DNA of 43,605 nt. Origin: an uncultured Ruminococcus sp. (GTDB taxonomy: Bacteria > Bacillota > Clostridia > Oscillospirales > Acutalibacteraceae). Positions within the stretch are counted from its first letter, which is position 1; each line of letters opens with the position of its first letter. Both the position numbers and the translations under genes were made by a program. This document shows, piece after piece, positions 32,882-41,325 of the stretch. Where the stretch lies: NCBI GenBank assembly GCA_902762615.1, contig CACWOX010000018.1, positions 1 to 43,605 on the forward strand, written 5' to 3'. Below the pieces are notes generated by a model. That model made no database searches. It had not been told where the DNA came from and saw only the letters and a program-made list of their open reading frames with translations.

Positions 32882-32938
32882 AAAAAACCTCCCGGACTTA
32901 CGATGATTGATTGGTAAATAGATACTCGTAAGCCCGGG
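32882..32938 (-). promoter_or_regulatory. Hairpin that ends in the ribosome binding site of the TIGR04086 gene
   Basis: A 13-bp stem (32891-32903 with 32926-32938) is followed on the minus strand by AGG and T7, then the start codon. It looks like a terminator, yet the 3' arm plus T-tract also supply GGGAGG and the spacer for the next gene. It may reduce transcription or translation downstream of yajC. Confidence 0.7.
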
Positions 32939-32965
32939 AAAATATGCATATCAGATAATAAAAAA

Positions 32966-33340
32966 TTACTTCTTGAGGAAGGAGAAGAAGCCCTTCTTCT
33001 CGCCGCTGTCCTTCTTTTCTTCGGTCTTGGGAGCGGAGCGCTTGGTCTCGTTGCTGCCGATAGCCCACTTCTTGATCTTGAGCTTGTTGCGGTCGGCGCC
33101 TGTTTCGATAACAATGTCGTCGTCCTTCACACTGACAACTCTGCCCACAATGCCGCCGATGGTGACGATAGTATCGCCGACATCAATGGAATTTCTCATT
33201 TCCTCTTCCTTTTTCTTTTGCTTGGACTGAGGTCTGATGAGAATGAAGTAGAATACCGCAATGATAACGCCGTAAAGAAGGATCATGGTTACCATGCTGC
33301 CGCCCGTGTTGCCGTTGGCGCTGAAGCCTATAAGGTTCAT
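32966..33340 (-). CDS. yajC: Preprotein translocase subunit YajC
   Basis: This 124-residue protein has one membrane segment (MVTMILLYGVIIAVFYFILI) followed directly by RPQSKQKKKEEE, the YajC hallmark, and the conserved core VGDTIVTIGGIVGRV. YajC works with SecDF at the translocon. The C-terminus is highly charged. TGGAGGTAAAT precedes the ATG. It follows tgt, as in many bacteria. Confidence 0.95.
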   Translation of the reverse strand: MNLIGFSANGNTGGSMVTMILLYGVIIAVFYFILIRPQSKQKKKEEEMRNSIDVGDTIVTIGGIVGRVVSVKDDDIVIETGADRNKLKIKKWAIGSNETKRSAPKTEEKKDSGEKKGFFSFLKK

Positions 33341-33463
33341 GTTGATTTACCTCCAAAATAAAAAATTTATTCCATTATAACAACATTTGAATAAAAGTGC
33401 AAGTCAATTTTTGATTTATACCGACGCAAATGTAAATATTCCGTAAACGCAGTTTTAAAACAT

Positions 33464-34594
33464 TCAGAGTCTCCTGCCGAGAATTTCTTTTTGTTCGCGG
33501 TAGAATTCCTCATAGCGTCCTTCACTGAGCGCGGCGCGAATCTTCTCCATAAGTGTGTTGTAAAAATACAGATTATGCATGACGGTCAGGCGCATGGCAA
33601 GCATTTCGCCGCTTTTGATGAGGTGGTGAATGTAGGCTCTTGAGTGCTTGCGGCAGGTCGGACAGTCGCAGGCTTCGTCAAGAGGACGCTCGTCGAGACG
33701 GTACTTGGCGTTGTTCATGTTGATAACGCCCTGTGAGGTGAAGATATGTCCGTGTCGCGCGTTGCGGGACGGCATGACGCAGTCGAAGAGGTCAACGCCG
33801 CGGTACACCGCTTCCAGAATGTTGACCGGCGTGCCGACGCCCATCAGATACCGCGGTTTGTCGGTCGGCATGAAGGGTTGCACTGTCTCGATGATGTCGT
33901 ACATCACCTCGGCAGGTTCGCCGACCGCAAGACCGCCTATCGCGTAGCCGTTCAGATCAAGCTCTGCGATTTCCTTCATGTTTTCCACGCGGATATCCTT
34001 GTAGGTGCCGCCCTGATTGATGCCGAAGAGCATTTGATTTTTATTGATGGTGGTTTCGAGCGAATTGAGCCTGTCCATCTCCGCCTTGCAGCGTTTCAGC
34101 CAGCGGATGGTGCGGTCAGAGCTTTTTTTGACATAATCGTAGGGGGAGGGGTTCTCCACGCACTCGTCAAATGCCATTGCAATAGTCGATGCTAAATGGG
34201 ACTGAATCTGCATGCTTTCCTCCGGTCCCATGAATATTTTGTGTCCGTCTATGTGCGAGCGGAAGTTGACGCCTTCCTCGGTGATTCTGCGCAGCTGCGA
34301 CAGCGAAAACACCTGAAATCCGCCGCTGTCGGTGAGAATCGGTCCGTCCCAGCCGGTGAATTGGTGCAGCCCACCGAGCGTGTGGACATTTTCATCACCC
34401 GGGCGCAGGTGAAGATGATAGGTATTGCAGAGCTGCACCTGACAGTGAAGCTCCTTTAAGTCATAAGCCGAAACCGCTCCTCGAATGGCTCCCGTGGTGG
34501 CGACGTTCATAAACGCCGGCATATGCACCGTGCCGTGGACGGTTTCAAAATCGCCCAGCCGGGCGTGTCCTTCCTGTTTGATAAGTTTGTACAA
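33464..34594 (-). CDS. tgt: tRNA-guanine transglycosylase Tgt
   Basis: This 376-residue enzyme swaps guanine 34 for preQ1 in tRNAs with GUN anticodons. It shows LTDSGGFQVFSL with the active-site Asp, the second Asp region GVDLFDCVMPSRNARHG, and the zinc site CDCPTC with a later His. The TTG at 34594 was chosen: AGGGAGG lies seven bases upstream, and the resulting length is standard. It has its own promoter, which is needed because an unrelated gene separates it from queA. Confidence 0.94.
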   Translation of the reverse strand: MYKLIKQEGHARLGDFETVHGTVHMPAFMNVATTGAIRGAVSAYDLKELHCQVQLCNTYHLHLRPGDENVHTLGGLHQFTGWDGPILTDSGGFQVFSLSQLRRITEEGVNFRSHIDGHKIFMGPEESMQIQSHLASTIAMAFDECVENPSPYDYVKKSSDRTIRWLKRCKAEMDRLNSLETTINKNQMLFGINQGGTYKDIRVENMKEIAELDLNGYAIGGLAVGEPAEVMYDIIETVQPFMPTDKPRYLMGVGTPVNILEAVYRGVDLFDCVMPSRNARHGHIFTSQGVINMNNAKYRLDERPLDEACDCPTCRKHSRAYIHHLIKSGEMLAMRLTVMHNLYFYNTLMEKIRAALSEGRYEEFYREQKEILGRRL

Positions 34595-34622
34595 TTGTGT
34601 TCCTCCCTGTTCTGACAAAGAA

Positions 34623-34648
34623 CAGCGCAAGGCGATGAACTTGCGCTG
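34623..34648 (-). promoter_or_regulatory. Hairpin in the tgt leader
   Basis: CAGCGCAAG pairs perfectly with CTTGCGCTG around an 8-base loop, starting right after the promoter's -10 box. It does not show the preQ1 riboswitch consensus and is probably a 5' stabilising stem. Confidence 0.55.
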
Positions 34649-34655
34649 CAATGAA

Positions 34656-34684
34656 ATGATAACATATCGTCAGCTTTTTGTCAA
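34656..34684 (-). promoter_or_regulatory. Promoter of tgt-yajC
   Basis: TTGACA (34679-34684) and TATCAT (34656-34661) lie 17 bases apart on the minus strand. Confidence 0.85.
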
Positions 34685-34736
34685 ATGATACAAGCACATC
34701 CATGACATCGTATTGATGTATTATACTACTGCTTAT

Positions 34737-35393
34737 TTATTCCGGGATTGAAATGCATGATAATTCCTTCTTTGCATCATTTCTAAACCGGTTAATCTCT
34801 CTTTCGCTTAATGTGAATTCTGTCGAAGCCAAGTACTCGTCGATTTTGTTTTGAATATCGTATTGTAATATAATATTGTTATACTCAGATATAAACGGTT
34901 CATAAATAGAATATGCTCTTTTTAGAAACATAGTTTTGAAGATACTGGATATTTTACCACTGGATTCATGACCGGTGAAAGGATCCATCAACTTTGGAGT
35001 ATAGCATATATTCCACGGACATTCAAACATAAAGATGTTTTTTGTGCGTCCCCATATATGTGATACTTGATAATTAAAGATTGTTTTATTCCGCTTGAGA
35101 TCAGTGAGCTTGTAGATCAATTTGTGAGGGATTGTATTATTCGTAGGGTCAATATCGACATTGAAATTGTCAAACAAAAATTGATAAAGCCCTTGATATA
35201 GTGATATTCCTTGAGGAGTTCTGCCATATCCCCGGATAAATACTCTTTCATTATTGAAAACACGATTCTTTAGATAATTCCATTCTATTCTGACCTGATC
35301 AACCGGAGGAAAAATGACTGCAGACAATCCCCATTCAACAAATTGGTTCAAATCTATATTAAAATAATCTAAAAACTCAATGTAGGAATCCAT
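34737..35393 (-). CDS. A+T-rich orphan protein with H-N-H-like motif
   Basis: This 218-residue protein is not assigned to a family. Its middle part holds YQVSHIWGRTKN followed by PWNICYTPKLMDPFTGHES, so His112, Asn119, Trp127-Asn128 and His142 are spaced like an HNH/His-Me finger nuclease core. That reading is inference. The gene is visibly richer in A+T than queA and tgt and uses codons such as ATA, AAT and TTA freely, which suggests recent transfer. It breaks the common queA-tgt neighbourhood. The start is uncertain: the ATG at 35393 follows AAAGGTGG at a long 14-base spacing, and a GTG at 35411 is possible. Confidence 0.7.
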   Translation of the reverse strand: MDSYIEFLDYFNIDLNQFVEWGLSAVIFPPVDQVRIEWNYLKNRVFNNERVFIRGYGRTPQGISLYQGLYQFLFDNFNVDIDPTNNTIPHKLIYKLTDLKRNKTIFNYQVSHIWGRTKNIFMFECPWNICYTPKLMDPFTGHESSGKISSIFKTMFLKRAYSIYEPFISEYNNIILQYDIQNKIDEYLASTEFTLSEREINRFRNDAKKELSCISIPE

Positions 35394-35421
35394 AGTAATC
35401 CGGTAAACCACCTTTATTCAA

Positions 35422-36447
35422 TCATATTATCATCATCGCGTCGCCAAAGGAAAAAAATCTGTATTTCTCATCGACGGCGATCTTGTAGGCGTTCATCACA
35501 TTGTCAAAACCCGCGAATGCCGACACCAGCATGATCAATGTGCTCTCCGGCAGGTGGAAGTTAGTGATCAGCCCGTCGATCACCTTGAATCGGTAGCCGG
35601 GGTAAATGAAAATCTGTGTCCAGCCGTCGTCCGGCTGAATTTTTCCGTCAACGACGGGGCAGGATTCGAGTGTGCGGCAGCTTGTGGTGCCGACGGAAAT
35701 CACCCTGCCGCCATTCGCGTGCGTTTCGTTGATGAGGTCGGCAGTCTCTTTCGGCAGGCAGTAATGCTCGGAATGCATGACATGGTTGTTCACGTCGTCC
35801 ACCTTGACAGGACGGAAGGTGCCGAGTCCGACGTGCAATGTGACGAAGCCGATTTTAACCCCTTTGGCGCGGATTCTGTCAAGCAGCTCATTGGTGAAAT
35901 GCAGTCCGGCAGTCGGCGCGGCAGCGGAGCCGAGTTCACGGGAATACACCGTCTGATAGCGCTCCTTGTCCTCCAGTTTTTCGGTGATGTAGGGAGGCAG
36001 CGGCATTTGTCCTATGCGGTCGAGGACTGAAAAGAATTCGTCCTCGCATTCAAAGCGCACGATCCGGTTGCCGTCGTCCAGCACTTCAATGACTTCGCCG
36101 ACCATCAGCCCTTCGCCGAATACAAATCGCGTGCCGACCTTGGCGCGTTTGCCGGGTTTTGTCAGACATTCCCACACCTTCTGCTCCTTCTGGGTCAGCA
36201 GCAGGAATTCGTTGACCGAATCGCCGCCCTCCTTCACGCCGAATATTCTCGCCGGAAGCACACGGGAATCGTTGACGATCAGGCAGTCGCCGGGGTTCAA
36301 ATAATCAATTACGTCGCGGAATATTTTATGTTGCAGCGCTCCGCTTTGTCTGTCCATGATCATCAGGCGGGAGGAATCCCTCGGCTCAACAGGGTGCTGT
36401 GCAATCAGTTCCTGCGGCAGGTCGTAGTAGAAATCAGATGTTTTCAT
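35422..36447 (-). CDS. queA: SAM:tRNA ribosyltransferase-isomerase QueA
   Basis: This 341-residue enzyme converts preQ1 in tRNA to epoxyqueuosine using the ribosyl part of S-adenosylmethionine. It starts [20 protein letters not shown], with RDSSRLM soon after, and shows [13 protein letters not shown] and the C-terminal [18 protein letters not shown], all diagnostic. Length is standard. It should be cotranscribed with the A+T-rich orphan gene, which begins 28 bases after its stop. Confidence 0.95.
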   Translation of the reverse strand: MKTSDFYYDLPQELIAQHPVEPRDSSRLMIMDRQSGALQHKIFRDVIDYLNPGDCLIVNDSRVLPARIFGVKEGGDSVNEFLLLTQKEQKVWECLTKPGKRAKVGTRFVFGEGLMVGEVIEVLDDGNRIVRFECEDEFFSVLDRIGQMPLPPYITEKLEDKERYQTVYSRELGSAAAPTAGLHFTNELLDRIRAKGVKIGFVTLHVGLGTFRPVKVDDVNNHVMHSEHYCLPKETADLINETHANGGRVISVGTTSCRTLESCPVVDGKIQPDDGWTQIFIYPGYRFKVIDGLITNFHLPESTLIMLVSAFAGFDNVMNAYKIAVDEKYRFFSFGDAMMII

Positions 36448-36560
36448 ATTCTGGTCAATCCTTTTTGTTCAAAATTGTGCGCACAGTGTCAAAACCGGCG
36501 GAATATTATAGGTAAAAAACAAGAAAAAACACGCAAAGTCGGCGATTTGCCGCAAAGCCC

Positions 36561-36588
36561 TTGACATTTGGCGATTATGCGCTATAAT
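36561..36588 (+). promoter_or_regulatory. Promoter of the lysine operon
   Basis: TTGACA (36561-36566) and TATAAT (36583-36588) lie 16 bases apart, about 30 bases before the riboswitch. Confidence 0.85.
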
Positions 36589-36616
36589 TATTTTCAGATG
36601 ATACAATAAACAGAAT

Positions 36617-36797
36617 TTCTGATAGAGGTGCGGCATTCAAAAGAGTATCACCGGCCGAGGCAGCCATTGCCGTCGGCAGGTCGGTGGGAAAGGTTGTGCC
36701 GCCGAAGGGCTTGTCCGTATAATGGCAGGGCATGCGCCTGGGTGTGCGGTCAACAGTCGTACAACTGTCATCATGCGTGATGGAGTGCTACTCAGAT
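36617..36797 (+). promoter_or_regulatory. Lysine riboswitch (L box)
   Basis: The core words of the lysine aptamer appear in order: GATAGAGGTGCGG, TTCAAAAGAGTATC, GGAAAGGTTGTGCCGCCGAAG and CTGGGTG near the far side. The closing stem TCTGA (36618-36622) pairs with TCAGA (36792-36796). It lies between the promoter and a terminator in front of asd. When lysine binds, the terminator should form and stop transcription of asd-dapA-dapB. Confidence 0.92.
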
Positions 36798-36881
36798 AAT
36801 ATTACCGCCCGGTTGGCAGAACGATGCAAAGCAAAGCCGGCACAGTATTTTAGCAGCGGTTAATATTATAACGCATTGATG

Positions 36882-36905
36882 ACCGGTTATCAACCGGTTT
36901 TTTGT
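36882..36905 (+). terminator. Riboswitch-controlled terminator
   Basis: ACCGGTT pairs perfectly with AACCGGT around a 3-base loop, followed by T6GT7. It is placed between aptamer and asd as the expression platform. Confidence 0.85.
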
Positions 36906-36962
36906 TTTTTTGTTTTTATTTGTCAACAATACATCATTTATTCTTTTGGAGGTCTGTCAATT

Positions 36963-38045
36963 ATGAAACAGTATTACAACGTAGGTATTATCGGAGCCAC
37001 AGGTATGGTCGGTCAGAGATTTGCAACGCTGCTTTCAAATCATCCGTGGTTCAAGGTGACGGCTCTTGCCGCAAGCGCACGCTCCGCAGGCAAAACATAC
37101 AAAGATGCAGTCGGCTCCCGCTGGAAACTGGCAACTCCCATGCCGTCCGAAATGGAAGACATGATGATTCTCGACGCAGACGCAGACATCGAAAAGATCA
37201 CCTCCATGGTGGATTTCGTCTTCTGTGCCGTTGACATGAAGAAGGACGAAATCAGGGCTTTGGAAGAAAAATACGCCAAGCACGAATGCCCCGTTATGTC
37301 AAACAACAGCGCCAACCGCTTCACCGAGGACGTTCCCATGATCATTCCCGAGATCAACGCCGATCACTCCCGGATCATAGAAGCGCAGCGCAAGCGCCTC
37401 GGCACCAAGCGCGGCTTCATCTCCGTCAAATCCAACTGCTCTATCCAGAGCTACGTTCCCGCCCTCACGCCCCTGCTCGAGTACGGCGTGGAGGACGTTC
37501 TCGCCTGCACCTATCAGGCGATCTCCGGCGCGGGCAAGAATTTTGAGACATGGCCCGAAATGGTTGACAACCTCATTCCCTTTATCGGCGGCGAGGAAGA
37601 GAAATCCGAGAAGGAGCCTCTCAAGGTATGGGGCAAGTACGAGGACGGCAAAATCACGCTGCGCGACGATATCCGCATCACCACACAGTGCCTGAGAGTG
37701 CCTGTGTCCGACGGTCACACCGCCGCCGTATTCGTGCGCTTCAAAAACAAGCCCACCATCGAGGAAATCAAGGCAAAATGGGCTGCCTTCTCCGGCGAAC
37801 CTCAGAAGCTGAATCTCCCCAGCGCTCCCAAGCAGTTCATTCACTACTTTGAGGAGGACAACAGACCGCAGGCGAAGCTCGACCGCAATCTGGAAGGCGG
37901 CATGGCTGTCAGCTGCGGCAGACTGCGTGAGGACACACAGTACGACTACAAATTCGTCTGCCTCTCCCACAATACTCTCCGCGGAGCTGCCGGCGGCGCT
38001 GTCCTCATGGCGGAACTCCTCTGCGCACAGGGATGGCTGGACTGA
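36963..38045 (+). CDS. asd: Aspartate-semialdehyde dehydrogenase, archaeal/fungal type
   Basis: This 360-residue enzyme reduces aspartyl phosphate with NADPH, the branch point to lysine, threonine and methionine. It has the nucleotide motif GATGMVGQRF (11-20), the active-site Cys159 in SNCSIQSY, and VSDGHTAAVFVRF. Length and motifs fit the non-USG-1 (TIGR00978) type rather than the usual bacterial type. TTGGAGGT precedes the ATG at 36963; the frame is open upstream through the terminator, which is not coding. It is first in the lysine operon. Confidence 0.94.
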   Translation: MKQYYNVGIIGATGMVGQRFATLLSNHPWFKVTALAASARSAGKTYKDAVGSRWKLATPMPSEMEDMMILDADADIEKITSMVDFVFCAVDMKKDEIRALEEKYAKHECPVMSNNSANRFTEDVPMIIPEINADHSRIIEAQRKRLGTKRGFISVKSNCSIQSYVPALTPLLEYGVEDVLACTYQAISGAGKNFETWPEMVDNLIPFIGGEEEKSEKEPLKVWGKYEDGKITLRDDIRITTQCLRVPVSDGHTAAVFVRFKNKPTIEEIKAKWAAFSGEPQKLNLPSAPKQFIHYFEEDNRPQAKLDRNLEGGMAVSCGRLREDTQYDYKFVCLSHNTLRGAAGGAVLMAELLCAQGWLD

Positions 38046-38136
38046 AGCGCTCGCGTTCGCTCGCTTAGATAATAAATAATAGAGAATAACGAATAGAGAA
38101 TAGTTTAGGGGCGCTTCGCGCTGGAATAAAGAATTT
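38044..38136 (+). repeat. Intergenic repeat, copy 2
   Basis: The head AAGCGCTCGCGTTCGCTCGCT begins at the asd stop codon. It is followed by AATAGAGAATA-type units and the tail GGGGCGCTTCGCGCTGGAATA. It fills most of the asd-dapA gap. Confidence 0.8.
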
Positions 38137-38216
38137 CACTTTATTGGTTGTTTGGAATACAATAGTTAATATAAGGCTTTTTAAATAATAAAAAATTTTG
38201 AAAGAAGGACTGTCGC

Positions 38217-39104
38217 TTGAAGAACACCATTTTTACAGGCTCCGGCGTTGCCATCGTCACTCCCATGAACGAGGACGGCACCGTTAATTACGACGCTTAC
38301 GCCGACCTTATTGATTTTCAGATTGAGAACAAGACCGATGCTATCATCACCTGCGGCACAACAGGTGAATCCTCCACTCTGAGCGATGCCGAGCACCGCG
38401 AGGTCATCAGGTTTGCCATCGAGCAGACTGCCGGAAGGGTTCCCGTCATCGCCGGAACGGGCAGCAACGACACCAAGTACGCCATTGAGCTTTCCAAGTC
38501 CGCTGAGGAAATGGGCGCTGACGGCTTGCTTCTGGTCACCCCTTACTACAACAAGACCTCTCAGCGCGGACTTGTCGCGCATTTCGGCATGATCGCCGAG
38601 AGCGTCAAGACGCCCATCATTCTCTACTCCGTGCAGAGCAGAACAGGCGTCAATATCGCACCCGAAACCGCTTATGAGCTTTCCAAGTACGACAATATCG
38701 CCGCCATCAAGGAAGCCAGCGGCAACATCTCGCAGGTTGCCAAGATCCGTGCGCTCTGCGGCGACAGTCTCGACGTGTATTCCGGCAACGACGACCAGAT
38801 CGTTCCTCTGCTGTCTCTGGGCGGCAAGGGCGTGATTTCTGTGCTTGCCAATGTCGCTCCCGAAGTCACTCACAACATCTGCCAGTACTACTTTGACGGC
38901 AAGGTTGCGGAAAGTGCCGCTCTCCAGCTCGAATACCTCGATCTCTGCAACGACCTCTTCATCGACGTCAACCCCATTCCCGTCAAGGAAGCCCTCAATA
39001 TGATGGGCATGAATGCCGGTCCCTGCCGCATGCCTCTCTACGAGATGACCGACGCAGCCAAAGACAAGCTCGCCGCCACTCTCTCCAAGCACGGACTCCT
39101 GTAA
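38217..39104 (+). CDS. dapA: 4-Hydroxy-tetrahydrodipicolinate synthase DapA
   Basis: This 295-residue aldolase condenses pyruvate with aspartate semialdehyde, the first step committed to lysine. Lys165 in IAAIKEASGN forms the Schiff base, Tyr137 lies in LYSVQSRTG (the family usually has YNVPSRTG here) and GTTGES (47-52) binds the substrate. The start is a TTG at 38217 with GAAGGA eight bases upstream; no in-frame ATG lies near the family's normal N-terminus. It follows asd after a 170-base gap that holds repeat copy 2. Confidence 0.94.
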   Translation: MKNTIFTGSGVAIVTPMNEDGTVNYDAYADLIDFQIENKTDAIITCGTTGESSTLSDAEHREVIRFAIEQTAGRVPVIAGTGSNDTKYAIELSKSAEEMGADGLLLVTPYYNKTSQRGLVAHFGMIAESVKTPIILYSVQSRTGVNIAPETAYELSKYDNIAAIKEASGNISQVAKIRALCGDSLDVYSGNDDQIVPLLSLGGKGVISVLANVAPEVTHNICQYYFDGKVAESAALQLEYLDLCNDLFIDVNPIPVKEALNMMGMNAGPCRMPLYEMTDAAKDKLAATLSKHGLL

Positions 39105-39187
39105 GCGTTCGCCTATCGGCTCGCTAAAAGAATAGAGAATAAAGAATAACGAATAGTGAATAGTTAAGGAAGCGCTGCCGCGCTTGA
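39102..39187 (+). repeat. Intergenic repeat, copy 3
   Basis: The head starts at the dapA stop (AAGCGTTCGCC, CGGCTCGCT). GAATAGAGAATA-type units follow, then the tail GGAAGCGCTGCCGCGCTTGAA. This is the most diverged copy. Confidence 0.7.
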
Positions 39188-39202
39188 AAAAAGAATAAAA
39201 AC

Positions 39203-39240
39203 CACATGCTTTCGGTTGTAATTCCGGCCGGAAGCATGTG
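39203..39240 (+). terminator. Hairpin between dapA and the HIT gene
   Basis: CACATGCTTTCGG pairs with CCGGAAGCATGTG with one bulge. No strong T-tract follows, so read-through to dapB is possible. It may set lower expression of the later genes. Confidence 0.5.
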
Positions 39241-39262
39241 TTGTAATGGGGTCTTTTACAAA

Positions 39263-39763
39263 ATGTGCCTGATCTGTGACAGAATTGATTTGATTAAAAA
39301 AGGTTGCAATCCTTATTTTGTCAGGGAGCTTGCAACGGGATATGTTGTTATCGGGGACAATCAGCACTTTTACGGTTACACGCTTTTCCTTTACAAGCGT
39401 CACGGAGATAAGACGGAGCTGTTTCATCTTGCTCCTGACGAAAGAGCGAAATTCATGGAGGAAATGTCGCTGGTTGCCGAGGCGGTTTCCGGAGCTTTCG
39501 GCGCCGAAAAGATGAATTATGAGCTGCTCGGCATGGGCGACGCTCACCTGCACTGGCATCTGTTTCCGCGCAGAAGCGGCGACATTGAGCATTACGGCAA
39601 TCATGGCAAAGGACCGGTCTGGTGGTACCCTATGGACAAGATGTATTCCGACGACAACCGACCGGACGAAGTGCAGCTTGCCGAGATGAAGCGGAAACTG
39701 CTTGCCGAACTGGACAGGCTGCTTCCTCCACCACCTTCCAATGAATCGGAGGTGAGGCAATAA
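39263..39763 (+). CDS. HIT family protein
   Basis: This 166-residue protein has the histidine triad DAHLHWHLFPR and an N-terminal CLIC that may bind zinc, so it should be a nucleotide hydrolase or transferase acting on dinucleoside polyphosphates or AMP conjugates. The ATG at 39263 gives the family's N-terminus; the site upstream is weak. It overlaps the next gene by one base and sits between dapA and dapB, where it has no known role in lysine synthesis. Confidence 0.88.
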   Translation: MCLICDRIDLIKKGCNPYFVRELATGYVVIGDNQHFYGYTLFLYKRHGDKTELFHLAPDERAKFMEEMSLVAEAVSGAFGAEKMNYELLGMGDAHLHWHLFPRRSGDIEHYGNHGKGPVWWYPMDKMYSDDNRPDEVQLAEMKRKLLAELDRLLPPPPSNESEVRQ

Positions 39764-40422
39764 TGGATTTCTTAAAAACAATCAGAAAAAAGCTGGACGG
39801 CATACGAAAACCGGAGCAAAACGAAACTTTTTCAAGCATCGCCTTGCAGGGCGGAGTATTCTTTGCGGTCGGGGTGCTGCTCGGCGTATTCGCCAAATGG
39901 CTGGACACTCTCGGAATCAACGACGGCGTGTGGTGGCAGCATATCCTGGGCATGATCGACCTCGGAAATATACTTTCGCTGTTCCCGATATGGCTTCTGA
40001 TTGCTATCGCTATCGCGGTTTATGCCAAATCACCGCTGAATGCGGCGATGCGGGTCTTTCTCTTTTTTGCGGGAATGTGCGTTGCCTATCACATATCATC
40101 CATTCTCATAGCCGGATTCAACCCTATGGGTTACATGATGATCTGGTACGGTTTTACCATTCTCTCTCCTCTTTTAGCGGCTGTCTGCTGGTATGGAAAA
40201 GGGGCATCCGTTCCGTCGCTTGTGATCGACACATTCATTCTCTGGAATATGATGTCCTGCTGCTTTGCGATTGGCTTCTGGTATTTTGATGGCAGAAGTG
40301 TCATTGATGTCATTATTTTTATCGGAGCGGCTGCCATTCTGTATGTGTCCCCGAAAAATACGGCAATCAGCCTTGCCGGAGCATTGGCAATGGCTTTGTT
40401 TTTCAGACTGCCTATAGGATAA
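39763..40422 (+). CDS. Multi-pass membrane protein (DUF6518-like)
   Basis: This 219-residue protein has a basic cytosolic start and about seven hydrophobic segments, including LQGGVFFAVGVLLGVFAKWL, LFPIWLLIAIAIAVYAKSP and AMRVFLFFAGMCVAYHISSI. From memory it resembles DUF6518, whose function is unknown. ATG and the stop of the HIT gene overlap (TAATG), with GGAGGTGAGG upstream, so translation is coupled. dapB starts 41 bases after its stop. Confidence 0.65.
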   Translation: MDFLKTIRKKLDGIRKPEQNETFSSIALQGGVFFAVGVLLGVFAKWLDTLGINDGVWWQHILGMIDLGNILSLFPIWLLIAIAIAVYAKSPLNAAMRVFLFFAGMCVAYHISSILIAGFNPMGYMMIWYGFTILSPLLAAVCWYGKGASVPSLVIDTFILWNMMSCCFAIGFWYFDGRSVIDVIIFIGAAAILYVSPKNTAISLAGALAMALFFRLPIG

Positions 40423-40463
40423 TACATTGATAAATCACATAAACGAAAGGAAGTACAAAAAAC

Positions 40464-41222
40464 ATGACTAAAATCATTCTCTGCGGATGCGGCGGAAAGA
40501 TGGGCGCGGCCATTACGGGCATTGTCAATGAGCGCACCGACTGCGAGATCATTGCAGGCGTGGACGTGAATACCGCCTGCACACACGGCTATCAGGTGTA
40601 TTCCAATATCGCTGACGTGACCGAAAACGCCGACGTTATCATCGACTTTTCCCACCCGAGCGCCCTCGACTCCATTCTCGCCTATGCGGTGGAAAAGCAG
40701 GTTCCCGCTATCCTCTGCACTACCGGTTACTCTGAGGCTCAAAACAGGCAAATTGAGGAAACCGCGCAAAAAATCGCACTTTTCCACTCGGGCAATATGT
40801 CGCTCGGCATTAACCTGCTGATTGCCCTTTCACGCAAGGCTGCCCAGATTCTGGGGGACAGCTTTGATGTGGAAATCGTCGAGAAGCACCACAATCAGAA
40901 GCTCGACGCGCCCAGCGGCACCGCTCTGATGATAGCCAAAGCCATCAGCGAAGAGCTGCCCTACGATTCCCGCTACGAATACGACCGCCACAGCGTCCGC
41001 AGAAAGCGTGAGCGCAGCGAAATAGGAATTCATTCCGTGCGCGGCGGCACAATCGTCGGCGAGCATGAGGTGATCTTCGCCGGACACGACGAGGTTGTCA
41101 CCATCGCCCACAGCGCACAGTCCAAGGGCGTATTTGCCGCCGGAGCCGTCAATGCAGCCGTATTTTTAAAAGGCAAGCCCGCCGGACTTTACGACATGAA
41201 TGATTTGATCTCAGAATCATAA
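40464..41222 (+). CDS. dapB: 4-Hydroxy-tetrahydrodipicolinate reductase DapB
   Basis: This 252-residue reductase makes tetrahydrodipicolinate with NAD(P)H. It has the nucleotide motif GCGGKMG (8-14) and the catalytic segment EKHHNQKLDAPSGTA with His142, His143 and Lys146. The length is standard. GAAAGGAAG precedes the ATG. It is the last gene under the lysine riboswitch. Confidence 0.95.
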   Translation: MTKIILCGCGGKMGAAITGIVNERTDCEIIAGVDVNTACTHGYQVYSNIADVTENADVIIDFSHPSALDSILAYAVEKQVPAILCTTGYSEAQNRQIEETAQKIALFHSGNMSLGINLLIALSRKAAQILGDSFDVEIVEKHHNQKLDAPSGTALMIAKAISEELPYDSRYEYDRHSVRRKRERSEIGIHSVRGGTIVGEHEVIFAGHDEVVTIAHSAQSKGVFAAGAVNAAVFLKGKPAGLYDMNDLISES

Positions 41223-41259
41223 TCGTTAATAAAAAGGACACATTCGTTAGTTTTGCGAA

Positions 41260-41288
41260 TTGACACAGCGGGAAAAATCAAATAAAAT
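41260..41288 (+). promoter_or_regulatory. Promoter of hppA
   Basis: TTGACA (41260-41265) and TAAAAT (41283-41288) lie 17 bases apart, 37 bases before the ATG. Confidence 0.85.
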
Positions 41289-41325
41289 ATAAGCAGAATT
41301 TTTACATTCGGAAAGGAAGGATTAT

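Noticed and set aside
32440-33114. Long version of the TIGR04086 frame starting inside yajC
   Set aside because: The extra 78 codons are yajC in another frame plus the hairpin; the ATG at 32880 has the proper ribosome binding site.
34595-34690. preQ1 riboswitch before tgt or queA
   Set aside because: Only a simple hairpin is present; the preQ1 aptamer words are not there.
38181-39092. 303-codon frame opposite dapA
   Set aside because: It is a shadow frame with Gly/Asp/Val-rich antisense composition; DapA is complete on the plus strand.
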